In this document: positions 60,801 through 64,000 of the stretch, in pieces | Position numbering within the stretch: position 1 is the first letter of the stretch | How the letters are laid out: the number at the start of each line of letters is the position of its first letter | Source of the DNA: Telmatactis stephensoni | Taxonomy: Eukaryota; Cnidaria; Anthozoa; Actiniaria; Isophelliidae | Reading direction: 5' to 3' | DNA: 64,000 bases | Assembly: GCA_029948255.1 (NCBI GenBank) | Contig: JALIZF010001494.1 | Span: 1 to 64,000, forward strand | The notes under the pieces: generated by a model | The model's database searches: none | The model's input: the letters and a program-made list of their open reading frames with translations, nothing else | Told to the model about the DNA's origin: nothing | Translations under genes and position numbers: made by a program

Positions 60801-63800
60801 TAAAGAAACACCGTGGTAACTATGCATGGGGTGGTAGAAAAATGGTACTTTCCCTTCCCATTCCAACTTTCCCTTTCCTATTTGGGACAAGCTATGTCAA
60901 CTTCAGACGTCCCTTCATAATGTTATAGAAATAACTGCTGTATAATTTAGACGAAGAGCTGGGGTAAATACATACTTGTTTATTGTCTACAGCCGTTGAC
61001 TGTGGTCCTCTTAGTGCTCCTAGAAATGGGTCATACGAAGGCTCTATAACAGTATACCCCAATGTAGCAAGGTTCTCTTGCGACGAGGGTTTTCTCTTAC
61101 TTGGTTCGTCATTGCGAAGATGTCTGCCTAACAGAAAGTGGAGTGGTACAATAACTAAATGTGAAGGTATCAAAAAGGTTTACAATAATTGTAAGACAAA
61201 CATATTCATTAAGGTAGTTCCGGAGCCTTAGATTTCATCAATGAATTTCCTTTAAAATCCTGTCATTTAAAGATAATTGTTTGGCAAGTCAAAACCCGAG
61301 AAAAAAACGAGGGGGTCACCATATTGGTTTCTGAGCAGTGAGATGTCGCAAAAGGTGGTATTTTCAATGATTTTCCGCGATTTTTCTCAAAATGTACGTA
61401 ATCCATATGGTCTGAAGAATGCAAACAAAATTTTTCCGAGGAAACGGCTGGACCGTTTCAAAAGATTTTACTCACTCACTTTTAATCGTATGTATTGTTT
61501 GATGAGTTGCAAATTTGATTATAAGGGCATAAATCGTGTACGGACTATAAAAATGTGGAAAATTTCGGACAATCCAATCAATGAAGTTGTATTTTTATTT
61601 TTTAAATCAAAAAAGTGATAAGTACTGTTTTGAATAAAAAGGAAAAAAGCAGGGGGTCACCGTACTATTCCAAGAGTGAGAAAAGCAAAAGGGAGAAAAC
61701 ACACCGAAAACGAACACCAAATATCACCCATTTTGGCGATTTTCTGGCCGGATTTTTCGATGGATAAGATTGACTAAATTTAAAAGTTCGAGGTTAAATA
61801 CCTACATTACATAGTGTACAAGGTTTCTTGATTAAAATCTTTCCGATATTTAAATGACAAAATATTATTTTTCTTTACTAAAGTTTGATTTCTACCTTTT
61901 GAATCGCTCGCTTGCTAGTGCCCAGACTCCCCGCCGTAATACCAATGTTCTCTAATAAAAGTGCATGCGGGAAATGCGCAGTAGCAAGGGTCCGGAACTA
62001 CCTTAAGTTTGCTCATAGTAGCTTTTCTAGGAAACTGAGGGAAAGGGTGGTCGTCCGCAGAACGATGGACTAGGATCATGATGGGACTGTTCCCCATACC
62101 TCCCCTCCTAAGTAAAAGCGGTACGATCTGCATGAAAAGAAAAGTCCACTAAAATGCGATTAATAATAATAATATAAATATTTGTATAGCGCCCTTTCCC
62201 AAGGGTCCAAAGGCGCTCCAATGTGGTCAGCATTACGATGATTTACAAATGATTTACATATATATTAATTATACATTACTGCATAATAGACTTATTCAGT
62301 TAATAAACATTGTCAGTCAACGATTCCTCCGTTTAATCTTTTGACAGCTGTAGAGTGTGGCCCGCTACTACCCCCTCGAAATGGAACTCTTCAAGGAACT
62401 TTAACAGTATTTCCAAACGCGATAACGTTTAGCTGCGATGACGGATTTCTTCTGCGGGGTTCGTCTTCTCGTGTCTGCCAAGCAAATAAAACGTGGAGTG
62501 GAGGGGAAACGTGGTGTGAAGGTAAATATTTCTTTTGTATTTCAATAGAATAATATACTTTTTACCTCTGACTTAATTGTAAGGTTTTTTACAAAGACGT
62601 TTAGGCTAGAGCTACAGCCATACAAATAAAGACTGGCTCGAGCGCGTTCTCGTAGCGTTTTGCGTTTGGTTGTTTGTTTGTTTGTTTGTTTGTTTGTTTG
62701 GTTGGTTTGTTGGTTGTTGTTGTTGTTGTTGTTGTTTTTTATAGAGGTACGCGTACTTTTTCTAAAACCAACTGATGAAGGCTGTAGCTACAACCGAAAA
62801 GTCTTAGTAAAAAACATTTTACAAGTCAGAGGCAAAAAGTATATAGATATTATTCAATTGAACATTGAATCTTGCATGACTGCAAATTCAACATCTTTAA
62901 ACTTTTTTATGTTTTTCCCTGGCTATGCCACACAAGATATGCTGCTGCTTTTCCTGAAGCTCGTTTACTGGGCAAGGCAATAACTCAACACATCTAAGTT
63001 TGGAGTGTTATGGCTGTGGGCTAAGGGTCTTTTGTATCATTAATTCTCCTAAATTAAAATCGCTATTTAATCGAAGGGGTCTTGATTCTGTGATGATTTC
63101 TTTTCAGCAAAGGACTGCGGTCTCCTTTATAAGCCTTTGAATGGTTCGATTATTGGGAGTCAAACAACATATCCCAACAGTTTGTCATTCTCGTGTGATG
63201 AGGGATTCACTCTTTCCGGCTCCTCTATTCGTATTTGTCTATCGAGTGGAAATTGGAGCGGCGAACAAACCGTGTGCAATGGTAAGATGTAGTTCCGATG
63301 CCTTGAAAATAAGAAAACTCTATACAAAACGTCCGAGAGACTTTAAGCGATAGGTGTTTGTGTGAGTTACAGTGATTTACCGCACCCTTAGTCATTTGCT
63401 TGACACAGCTGTGTCAGTGAGCACAGACAATGTGATGAAGGATTCGACCTTATTGGTTCTTTTGCGAGAACATGTACTCACTGACAAAGCCTTTTTTCGT
63501 ATGAATGTCGCTCATCCGACCGTATCGTCTTAAAGAGACGAATGAAAAAGAATTTGTGGTAACCTTGCGAAATTTCTAGTTTTTACTTGTAATTCAATAT
63601 CTTAATCGTCAGCTGTCGATTGTGGCCTTTTGGAGATTCCTGTCAACGGATCACGCCAAGGTTCTTTGACCGTATTCCCGAATACACTGAAGTTTGCTTG
63701 TGACGAAGGGTTTCTTCTTCGTGGATCATCTAGTCGTGCTTGTCAAGCAGATAAGACATGGAGTGGAAGCACAACACTTTGCGAGGGTATGTAAAACAGG

Positions 63801-64000
63801 CAGCAGGATGAAGTTTATCATTCAAAGTTGAAAAGAGGTTTTCTCACAGATAAGATATATTACACAGCAGTCTGTATTAATATAGTGCCTCAGTCGTTTA
63901 CCTCACGCACATTTGAAGATCAATGTATGCAAAACTTTAGTTTCCGAGTTCACACTTGTTACATTTGTACATTCAGCTATTGACTGTGGTTCACTTTCTG
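33000..64000 (+). CDS. Secreted WAP-like/SCR (sushi) modular protein, paralogue 2 (3' end beyond window)
   Basis: A signal peptide is followed by WAP-like, SCR1, SCR2, WAP-like and SCR3 to SCR45, one exon per module, all introns phase 1. At least 44 intact SCR exons give about 2,660 residues before the window ends inside the next SCR exon (63977). Exon coordinates are given individually. Each SCR has four cysteines and the C-terminal Trp. Most carry an N-G-S sequon after the first Pro, and many a second one at ANRTWSG or SNGSWSG, so the mature protein should be heavily N-glycosylated. From SCR7 on, every intact exon is 174 nt. Subtypes A and B alternate from about SCR14. Long SCR strings occur in complement receptors, CSMD and SVEP1-like proteins, but the WAP-WAP start and the uniform repeat do not identify a named orthologue. 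Membrane anchoring cannot be judged because the end is missing. Confidence 0.85.
33710..33906. repeat. (AATC)n microsatellite
   Basis: AATCAATCAATC array with interspersed AACAAATC and GATCGATC variants, in paralogue 2 intron 1. The rest of that intron (33058-34009) shows nothing else. Confidence 0.95.
34010..34138 (+). CDS. Paralogue 2 exon 2: WAP-like module 1
   Basis: 129 nt. Eight cysteines: SCPKTL, LCTKTC, DCSSGSTCLCDGRCGKSCVK. It has the same C-x-C core as in paralogue 1. Confidence 0.78.
34516..34686 (+). CDS. Paralogue 2 exon 3: SCR1
   Basis: 171 nt. It is nearly identical to 16105-16275; CNQGYTL replaces CNPGYTL. Confidence 0.94.
35266..35445 (+). CDS. Paralogue 2 exon 4: SCR2
   Basis: 180 nt. 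QACKVPDLPFGAYVISQIKP, LGCRKGFKKKG, RICISGRWTAF, FKCEG. It matches 17322-17501. Confidence 0.94.
35960..36100 (+). CDS. Paralogue 2 exon 5: WAP-like module 2
   Basis: 141 nt. SCPRTIRAARTKCTKKCSP, GCPDKHKCLCDGQCGFSCVE. The donor is the weaker GTGTGT. A longer ORF reading through the acceptor from 35631 is intronic. Confidence 0.78.
36717..36737. repeat. Poly-G run
   Basis: About 20 consecutive G in the intron before SCR3. Similar runs lie at about 40864 and 40985 (before SCR5). Confidence 0.9.
36881..37051 (+). CDS. Paralogue 2 exon 6: SCR3
   Basis: 171 nt. LSCGEPPSITNGFKQFNSTG, YWCKKRYTLND, KRCTAKKIWEK, PSC. Trp replaces Ser before the second Cys, and Arg replaces the usual Gly of KKGY. Confidence 0.92.
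37547..37723 (+). CDS. Paralogue 2 exon 7: SCR4
   Basis: 177 nt. PDCPQPYVPKNAKIENRKPK at the start differs from paralogue 1, but the downstream two thirds (FKCNEGYNKDGIPSTLCFMG...) is nearly identical in DNA. Confidence 0.93.
38164..38240 (-). repeat. tRNA-like sequence, minus strand
   Basis: The reverse complement contains TTAGCTCAGTAGTATAGAGG (A box) and GGGTTCGAATCC (B box) with SINE-like spacing. Acceptor-stem pairing is not evident, so I do not call a tRNA gene. Confidence 0.55.
38420..40224. mobile_element. 1.8-kb foldback palindrome bounded by TTAA
   Basis: The left arm 38420-39222 (TTAAGGTGGCTGGACCCAAT...) is nearly perfectly inverted at 39408-40224 (...ATTGGGTCCAGCCACCTTAA). Arms are about 800 bp and the unique loop about 185 bp. 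Only scattered differences are visible (an extra AT in ATATACATGG, CAACGGCGATC against CGTCGTTGAGACG). No transposase ORF. Confidence 0.93.
40242..40301. repeat. Perfect 28-bp-arm hairpin
   Basis: GCATTAAGCCATATAGATCC with CGAGGGCC is followed after two or three bases by its exact inverse, GGCCCTCGGGATCTATATGG with CTTAATGC. Confidence 0.9.
41086..41259 (+). CDS. Paralogue 2 exon 8: SCR5
   Basis: 174 nt. GGCGDPGVPENG, FFSCNLGYIRKG, RMCLANNTWSG, PICK. Sequon at NNTW. The intron before it (37724-41085) is the longest in the gene because of nested transposons. Confidence 0.94.
41526..41696 (+). CDS. Paralogue 2 exon 9: SCR6
   Basis: 171 nt. VDCGKVTAPRNGSISGDETT, YYCDQGFELKG, IICQSDGQWSS, KCEG. 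Confidence 0.94.
42134..42252. mobile_element. Small MITE in the intron between SCR6 and SCR7
   Basis: GGCTGATTGTTCGAAAGACG with ATTAGCG at the left is inverted at 42221-42250 (CGTTAATCGCCTTTCAAACA, ACTGAGCC). Paralogue 1 lacks it at the corresponding place. Confidence 0.75.
42498..42671 (+). CDS. Paralogue 2 exon 10: SCR7
   Basis: 174 nt. VDCGLLDNPIHGTKKGDETT, FFCDPGYLLIG, RTCVHTGKWDG, PRCEG. Confidence 0.94.
43417..43590 (+). CDS. Paralogue 2 exon 11: SCR8
   Basis: 174 nt. VNCGKLEAPRNGSINGNTWT, FSCDDGFDLLG, RRCETNGKWSG, VECRG. Donor GTAGGT. Confidence 0.94.
43802..43975 (+). CDS. Paralogue 2 exon 12: SCR9
   Basis: 174 nt. VDCKQLQVPMNGSLIGKETT, FQCDEGFILKG, RKCQANRMWSG, TICKG. This is the intact version of the decayed exon at 24888. 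Confidence 0.94.
44481..44654 (+). CDS. Paralogue 2 exon 13: SCR10
   Basis: 174 nt. KNCGKPGAIEYGTMFGKGIT, YECEDGYILLG, RKCQSNGKWSG, PSCEG. It lacks the N-G-S sequon (YGT instead). Confidence 0.93.
45096..45269 (+). CDS. Paralogue 2 exon 14: SCR11
   Basis: 174 nt. VNCGFLPAPMNGTKIGKEHT, FTCDKGFDLIG, RKCQTDGMWSG, TVCKG. B-like. Confidence 0.93.
45560..45725. repeat. Three diverged repeats of a 60-75-bp unit
   Basis: AGCATGATTTGACTAAGCCA, AGCATGATTTGGCTAAGCCA and AGCATGATTTGGCTAAGCCA occur near 45561, 45625 and 45698, the first two followed by GGATTTTGGATTTTC/AGATTTCGAATTTTC words. They lie in the 1.26-kb intron between SCR11 and SCR12, which otherwise shows nothing. Confidence 0.8.
46529..46702 (+). 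CDS. Paralogue 2 exon 15: SCR12 (A-like)
   Basis: 174 nt. VDCGPLNVPMNGSLKGKLTV, FSCDEGFILRG, RKCQPNRKWNGS, TTCEG. Two sequons. Confidence 0.94.
46920..47093 (+). CDS. Paralogue 2 exon 16: SCR13 (A-like)
   Basis: 174 nt. IDCGPLDKPVNGSLVGSLTV, FYCDQGFLLRG, RRCQANGKWSG, SRCEG. Donor GTGTGA. Confidence 0.93.
47426..47599 (+). CDS. Paralogue 2 exon 17: SCR14 (B', higher-order repeat unit 1)
   Basis: 174 nt. IDCGPLAVPVNGSLHGKLTV, FKCDNGFDLIG, RHCRWNGSWSG, TKCKG. It is almost identical to SCR18, SCR23 and SCR27. Confidence 0.95.
48521..48694 (+). CDS. Paralogue 2 exon 18: SCR15 (A, unit 1)
   Basis: 174 nt. VDCGSLAAPQNGSLKGSLTV, FSCDEGFLLRG, RVCQANRKWSG, TSCEG. Preceded by TTTTTTCTTGGCAG. Confidence 0.95.
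48846..49019 (+). CDS. Paralogue 2 exon 19: SCR16 (B, unit 1)
   Basis: 174 nt. VNCGALATPVNGSMFGKLTV, FECDDGFDLIG, RKCLPDGKWSG, PFCKG. The preceding intron is only 151 bp. Confidence 0.95.
49153..49326 (+). CDS. Paralogue 2 exon 20: SCR17 (A, unit 1)
   Basis: 174 nt. VDCGRLDNPRNGSLKGSLTV, FSCDEGFLLRG, RTCQANRTWSG, TRCEG. Two sequons (NGS, NRT). Confidence 0.95.
49841..50014 (+). CDS. Paralogue 2 exon 21: SCR18 (B', unit 2)
   Basis: 174 nt, differing from SCR14 in only a few residues (RRCRSNGSWSG, ITKCKG). Confidence 0.95.
50185..50221. repeat. (AAC)n microsatellite unique to unit 2
   Basis: An AACAACAAC tract lies within otherwise duplicated intron sequence; the matching place in unit 1 (about 48205) lacks it. 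Confidence 0.85.
50555..50728 (+). CDS. Paralogue 2 exon 22: SCR19 (A, unit 2)
   Basis: 174 nt. Copy of SCR15, lying 2,034 bp further on; GFLFRGS replaces GFLLRGS. Confidence 0.95.
50881..51054 (+). CDS. Paralogue 2 exon 23: SCR20 (B, unit 2)
   Basis: 174 nt. Copy of SCR16 (VNCGALAIPVNGSMFGKLTV, RKCLPNGKWSG). Confidence 0.95.
51189..51314 (+). pseudogene. Broken SCR21 exon (A, unit 2)
   Basis: It matches SCR17 up to CTTCGTTGCGT and then stops. An extra T near 51211 shifts the frame to a TGA, and the third and fourth cysteine codons and the donor are missing. Unrelated sequence (CACCGTATTGGTTTCAGAGA) follows. As all exons are phase 1-1, skipping it keeps the frame. Confidence 0.9.
51315..52026. 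other. Intron with inserted repeat-like sequence and duplicated intron end
   Basis: GGTCACCGTATTGGTTTC and GGCCGCCATCTTGAAT/GGCCGCCATCTTGGAT resemble the 61209-62006 element. From about 51787 the sequence matches 56868-57111, the intron before SCR32, so intron and exon were duplicated together. Confidence 0.65.
52027..52200 (+). CDS. Paralogue 2 exon 24: SCR22 (A)
   Basis: 174 nt. VDCGSLEVPQNGSLQGSLTV, FSCDEGFLLRG, RTCQANRMWSG, TQCEG. Nearly identical to SCR32 at 57112. Confidence 0.95.
52288..52461 (+). CDS. Paralogue 2 exon 25: SCR23 (B', unit 3)
   Basis: 174 nt. IDCGLLAVPVNGSLYGKFTV, FKCDNGFDLIG, RRCQSNGSWSG, TKCKG. The preceding intron is only 87 bp. Confidence 0.95.
52753..52920. mobile_element. 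MITE with AGGG.CGGTTCACA ends
   Basis: TTAGGGTCGGTTCACAAAC and GTGTGAACCGGCCCTTAA are inverted. The interior (CAGACTCAGTAGGGTACTGC, CAAGCACC in inverse) is the single-copy form of the tandem array at 18024-18505. Confidence 0.88.
52980..53153 (+). CDS. Paralogue 2 exon 26: SCR24 (A, unit 3)
   Basis: 174 nt. VDCGSVAAPQNGSLQGSLTV, FSCDEGFLLRG, RMCQANRKWSG, TRCEG. Confidence 0.95.
53340..53513 (+). CDS. Paralogue 2 exon 27: SCR25 (B, unit 3)
   Basis: 174 nt. VNCGALAIPVNGSMFGKLTV, FECDDGFDLIG, RKCLPNGKWSG, PFCKG. Confidence 0.95.
53590..54050. repeat. Intron rich in ACACTCATG/CATGAGTGT hairpins
   Basis: AACACTCATG, CATGAGTGTTTTATCA, AAAACACTCATG and ATGAGCGTTTTAACTG alternate in both orientations at 53910-54010, flanked by GGTCTCGGTATAGTTGTCGG-type and GGTATAAAGGTCTCAACA words. 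It is probably a decayed inverted-repeat element present only in unit 3. Confidence 0.6.
54159..54332 (+). CDS. Paralogue 2 exon 28: SCR26 (A, unit 3)
   Basis: 174 nt. VDCGPLDAPRNGSLKGSLTV, FSCDEGFLLRG, RTCQANRTWSG, TRCEG. Confidence 0.95.
54529..54700. mobile_element. MITE with GCAAGCAGTCCCACTTTTCC ends
   Basis: GCAGTCCCACTTTTCCGTCC with AGATTCAGCAAA is inverted at 54657-54692 (TTTGCTGAATCTGGAAGGAA, AAGTGGGACTGC). The matching intron of unit 1 (49480-49590) lacks it, so it inserted after the duplication. Confidence 0.88.
55012..55185 (+). CDS. Paralogue 2 exon 29: SCR27 (B', unit 4)
   Basis: 174 nt. INCGSLTVPVNGSLHGKLTV, FKCDNGFDLTG, RRCQSNGSWSG, TKCKG. Confidence 0.95.
55327..55500 (+). 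CDS. Paralogue 2 exon 30: SCR28 (A, unit 4)
   Basis: 174 nt. VDCGSLAAPQNGSLQGSFTV, FSCDEGFLLRG, RMCQANRKWSG, TRCEG. Confidence 0.95.
55731..55904 (+). CDS. Paralogue 2 exon 31: SCR29 (B, unit 4)
   Basis: 174 nt. Identical in nearly all residues to SCR20 and SCR25. Donor GTAACA. Confidence 0.95.
56029..56202 (+). CDS. Paralogue 2 exon 32: SCR30 (A, unit 4)
   Basis: 174 nt. VNCGPLDAPRNGSLKGSLTV, FSCDEGFLLRG, RSCQANRTWSG, TRCEG. Confidence 0.95.
56372..56640 (-). mobile_element. tRNA-derived SINE, minus strand (GTCTCCCAGGAAGCC family, copy 2)
   Basis: Read in reverse, the head has TGGCACAGTTGGTTAGTGTG (A box) and AGAATTCGATCCCC (B box). The body contains TGGTCTCCCAGGAAGCCGAC. The head ends about 24 bp before the SCR31 exon. 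Confidence 0.8.
56664..56837 (+). CDS. Paralogue 2 exon 33: SCR31 (B)
   Basis: 174 nt. VNCGALAAPMNGSMLGTLTI, FKCDNGFDLIG, RSCLSTGKWSG, PTCRG. Confidence 0.94.
57112..57285 (+). CDS. Paralogue 2 exon 34: SCR32 (A)
   Basis: 174 nt. VDCGSLDVPQNGSLQGSLTV, FSCDEGFLLRG, RTCQANRMWSG, TQCEG. Twin of SCR22. Confidence 0.95.
57601..57774 (+). CDS. Paralogue 2 exon 35: SCR33 (B)
   Basis: 174 nt. VDCGVLTAPINGSMVGNSTV, FKCDGGFDLVG, RQCLSNGQWSG, PTCKG. Extra sequon at GNSTV. The donor GTTGGA is weak. Confidence 0.92.
57843..58016 (+). CDS. Paralogue 2 exon 36: SCR34 (A)
   Basis: 174 nt. VDCGPLAVPQNGSLQGSLTV, FSCDEGFLLRG, RVCQANRTWSG, TRCKG. The preceding intron is only 68 bp, one of the shortest here. 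Confidence 0.94.
58156..58329 (+). CDS. Paralogue 2 exon 37: SCR35 (B)
   Basis: 174 nt. VDCGALDSPNNGTMSGKLTV, FQCDEGFDLIG, RTCLSSSLWSG, PKCKG. Confidence 0.94.
58740..58913 (+). CDS. Paralogue 2 exon 38: SCR36 (A)
   Basis: 174 nt. VDCGPLAVPQNGSRQGFLTV, FSCDEGFILHG, RVCQANRTWSG, TVCKG. Confidence 0.94.
59028..59201 (+). CDS. Paralogue 2 exon 39: SCR37 (B)
   Basis: 174 nt. IDCGRLIVPMNGSTYGSVTV, FKCDEGFDLLG, RTCQSNGKWSG, TVCRG. Confidence 0.94.
59279..59452 (+). CDS. Paralogue 2 exon 40: SCR38 (A)
   Basis: 174 nt. VDCGALAVPRNGSRQGSLTV, FRCDEGFILHG, RVCQANRTWSG, TVCKG. Twin of SCR36 (both share GFILHG). Confidence 0.94.
59609..59782 (+). CDS. Paralogue 2 exon 41: SCR39 (B)
   Basis: 174 nt. 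IDCGNLIAPMNGSVHGGLTV, FKCDEGFDLIG, RTCQSNGTWSG, TVCKG. Twin of SCR37. Confidence 0.94.
59810..59938. repeat. Compound pentanucleotide array (AAAAC/GAAAC/AAAGC)
   Basis: AAAAC units, then about seven GAAAC, about ten AAAGC, and AAAAC again. Minus-strand F-V-L-C-rich ORFs here are artefacts of the repeat. Confidence 0.97.
60253..60426 (+). CDS. Paralogue 2 exon 42: SCR40 (A)
   Basis: 174 nt. VDCGILTRPRNGSRKGSLTF, FECDEGFLLRG, RVCQANRTWSG, TKCQG. The donor GTTTGC is weak, and the frame reads through the following 186-bp intron without a stop. Confidence 0.92.
60613..60786 (+). CDS. Paralogue 2 exon 43: SCR41 (B)
   Basis: 174 nt. VDCGPLDVPSNGSMEGDVTV, FSCDEGFDLRG, RTCLSSGKWDG, TTCKG. Extra sequon at GNKTT. 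Confidence 0.93.
60993..61166 (+). CDS. Paralogue 2 exon 44: SCR42 (A)
   Basis: 174 nt. VDCGPLSAPRNGSYEGSITV, FSCDEGFLLLG, RRCLPNRKWSG, TKCEG. Confidence 0.93.
61209..62006. mobile_element. TTAA-bounded 0.8-kb element
   Basis: TTAAGGTAGTTCCGGA at the left and TCCGGAACTACCTTAA at the right are perfect inverses. Two internal GGGGGTCACC(A/G)TA words (61312, 61652) face the same way. An internal ORF (61277-61618) shows no known domain. Confidence 0.85.
62161..62225. repeat. Repeat fragment with TATAGCGCCC hairpin
   Basis: ATATTTGTATAGCGCCCTTT, CCCAAGGGTCC, AAAGGCGCT can fold on itself. It is probably a degraded dispersed repeat. Confidence 0.45.
62348..62521 (+). CDS. Paralogue 2 exon 45: SCR43 (A)
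   Basis: 174 nt. VECGPLLPPRNGTLQGTLTV, FSCDDGFLLRG, RVCQANKTWSG, TWCEG. It follows another A module, so the alternation is broken here. Confidence 0.93.
62664..62737. repeat. (GTTT)n and (GTT)n microsatellite
   Basis: GTTTGTTTGTTT merges into GGTTGGTTTG and then GTTGTTGTTG, in the intron before SCR44. Confidence 0.93.
63108..63281 (+). CDS. Paralogue 2 exon 46: SCR44 (B-like)
   Basis: 174 nt. KDCGLLYKPLNGSIIGSQTT, FSCDEGFTLSG, RICLSSGNWSG, TVCNG. Confidence 0.93.
63400..63485 (+). pseudogene. Decayed SCR exon fragment (B type)
   Basis: CAATGTGATGAAGGATTCGA and CCTTATTGGTTCTTTTGCGA with GAACATGTACTC give QCDEGFDLIGSFARTCT and then a stop. The first half, the final Cys and both splice sites are missing. 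Confidence 0.85.
63613..63786 (+). CDS. Paralogue 2 exon 47: SCR45 (A)
   Basis: 174 nt. VDCGLLEIPVNGSRQGSLTV, FACDEGFLLRG, RACQADKTWSG, TLCEG. Confidence 0.94.
63977..64000 (+). CDS. Paralogue 2 exon 48: start of SCR46 (cut by window end)
   Basis: After ATTCAG the frame reads (A)IDCGSLS, the opening of another SCR. Confidence 0.85.

Noticed and set aside
61277..61618. A 113-residue ORF within the 61.2-kb element
   Set aside because: No known domain; it lies in a non-autonomous inverted-repeat element and has no second copy to show constraint.

Overview
This is AT-rich nuclear DNA from an animal. Genes are split by short GT-AG introns, two housekeeping genes are unmistakably metazoan, and introns and spacers are packed with short inverted-repeat transposons, tRNA-derived SINEs and microsatellites. 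The gene content and the small extracellular modules fit a cnidarian, perhaps a coral or sea anemone, but that assignment is inference.

Left part (1-9 kb): two head-to-head housekeeping genes share a CCAAT-containing promoter near 4.9-5.0 kb. CSNK2B (casein kinase 2 regulatory beta subunit, five coding exons, minus strand, 1079-4298) and POLE3 (histone-fold subunit of DNA polymerase epsilon and CHRAC, four coding exons, plus strand, 5283-8483) are both complete. A 165-bp tandem repeat lies downstream of CSNK2B.

9-14 kb is a transposon-rich spacer. It includes a 2-kb TTAA-bounded element with long terminal inverted repeats.

Right part (14-64 kb): two tandem paralogous genes on the plus strand encode secreted modular proteins. 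Each begins with a signal-peptide exon, followed by the order WAP-like, SCR, SCR, WAP-like and then a run of SCR (sushi/CCP) domains. Each domain is one exon, and every intron is phase 1. Paralogue 1 (14195-27424) is short, with 2 WAP-like and 11 SCR domains. It seems to end with copies of its own early SCR exons and a two-codon stop exon. Paralogue 2 (33000 to beyond 64000) has 2 WAP-like and 44 intact SCR exons, plus a further exon cut by the window edge. From its seventh SCR onwards every intact exon is exactly 174 nt (58 codons).

The later SCRs of paralogue 2 alternate between two subtypes, here called A (GFLLRGS, CQANR) and B (GFDLIGS, ending CKG). Between 47.4 and 56.2 kb they form a four-exon higher-order repeat that occurs four times, with intron sequence duplicated too. 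Broken SCR exons at about 24.9, 25.1, 51.2 and 63.4 kb show continuing birth and death of exons. Nested transposons fill the introns, including a 1.8-kb foldback palindrome inside another inverted-repeat element at 37.8-40.4 kb.

The most interesting candidate system is this rapidly expanding SCR/WAP-like gene pair. The proteins should be long, disulfide-rich, N-glycosylated and secreted or extracellular. No function can be read from the sequence alone.
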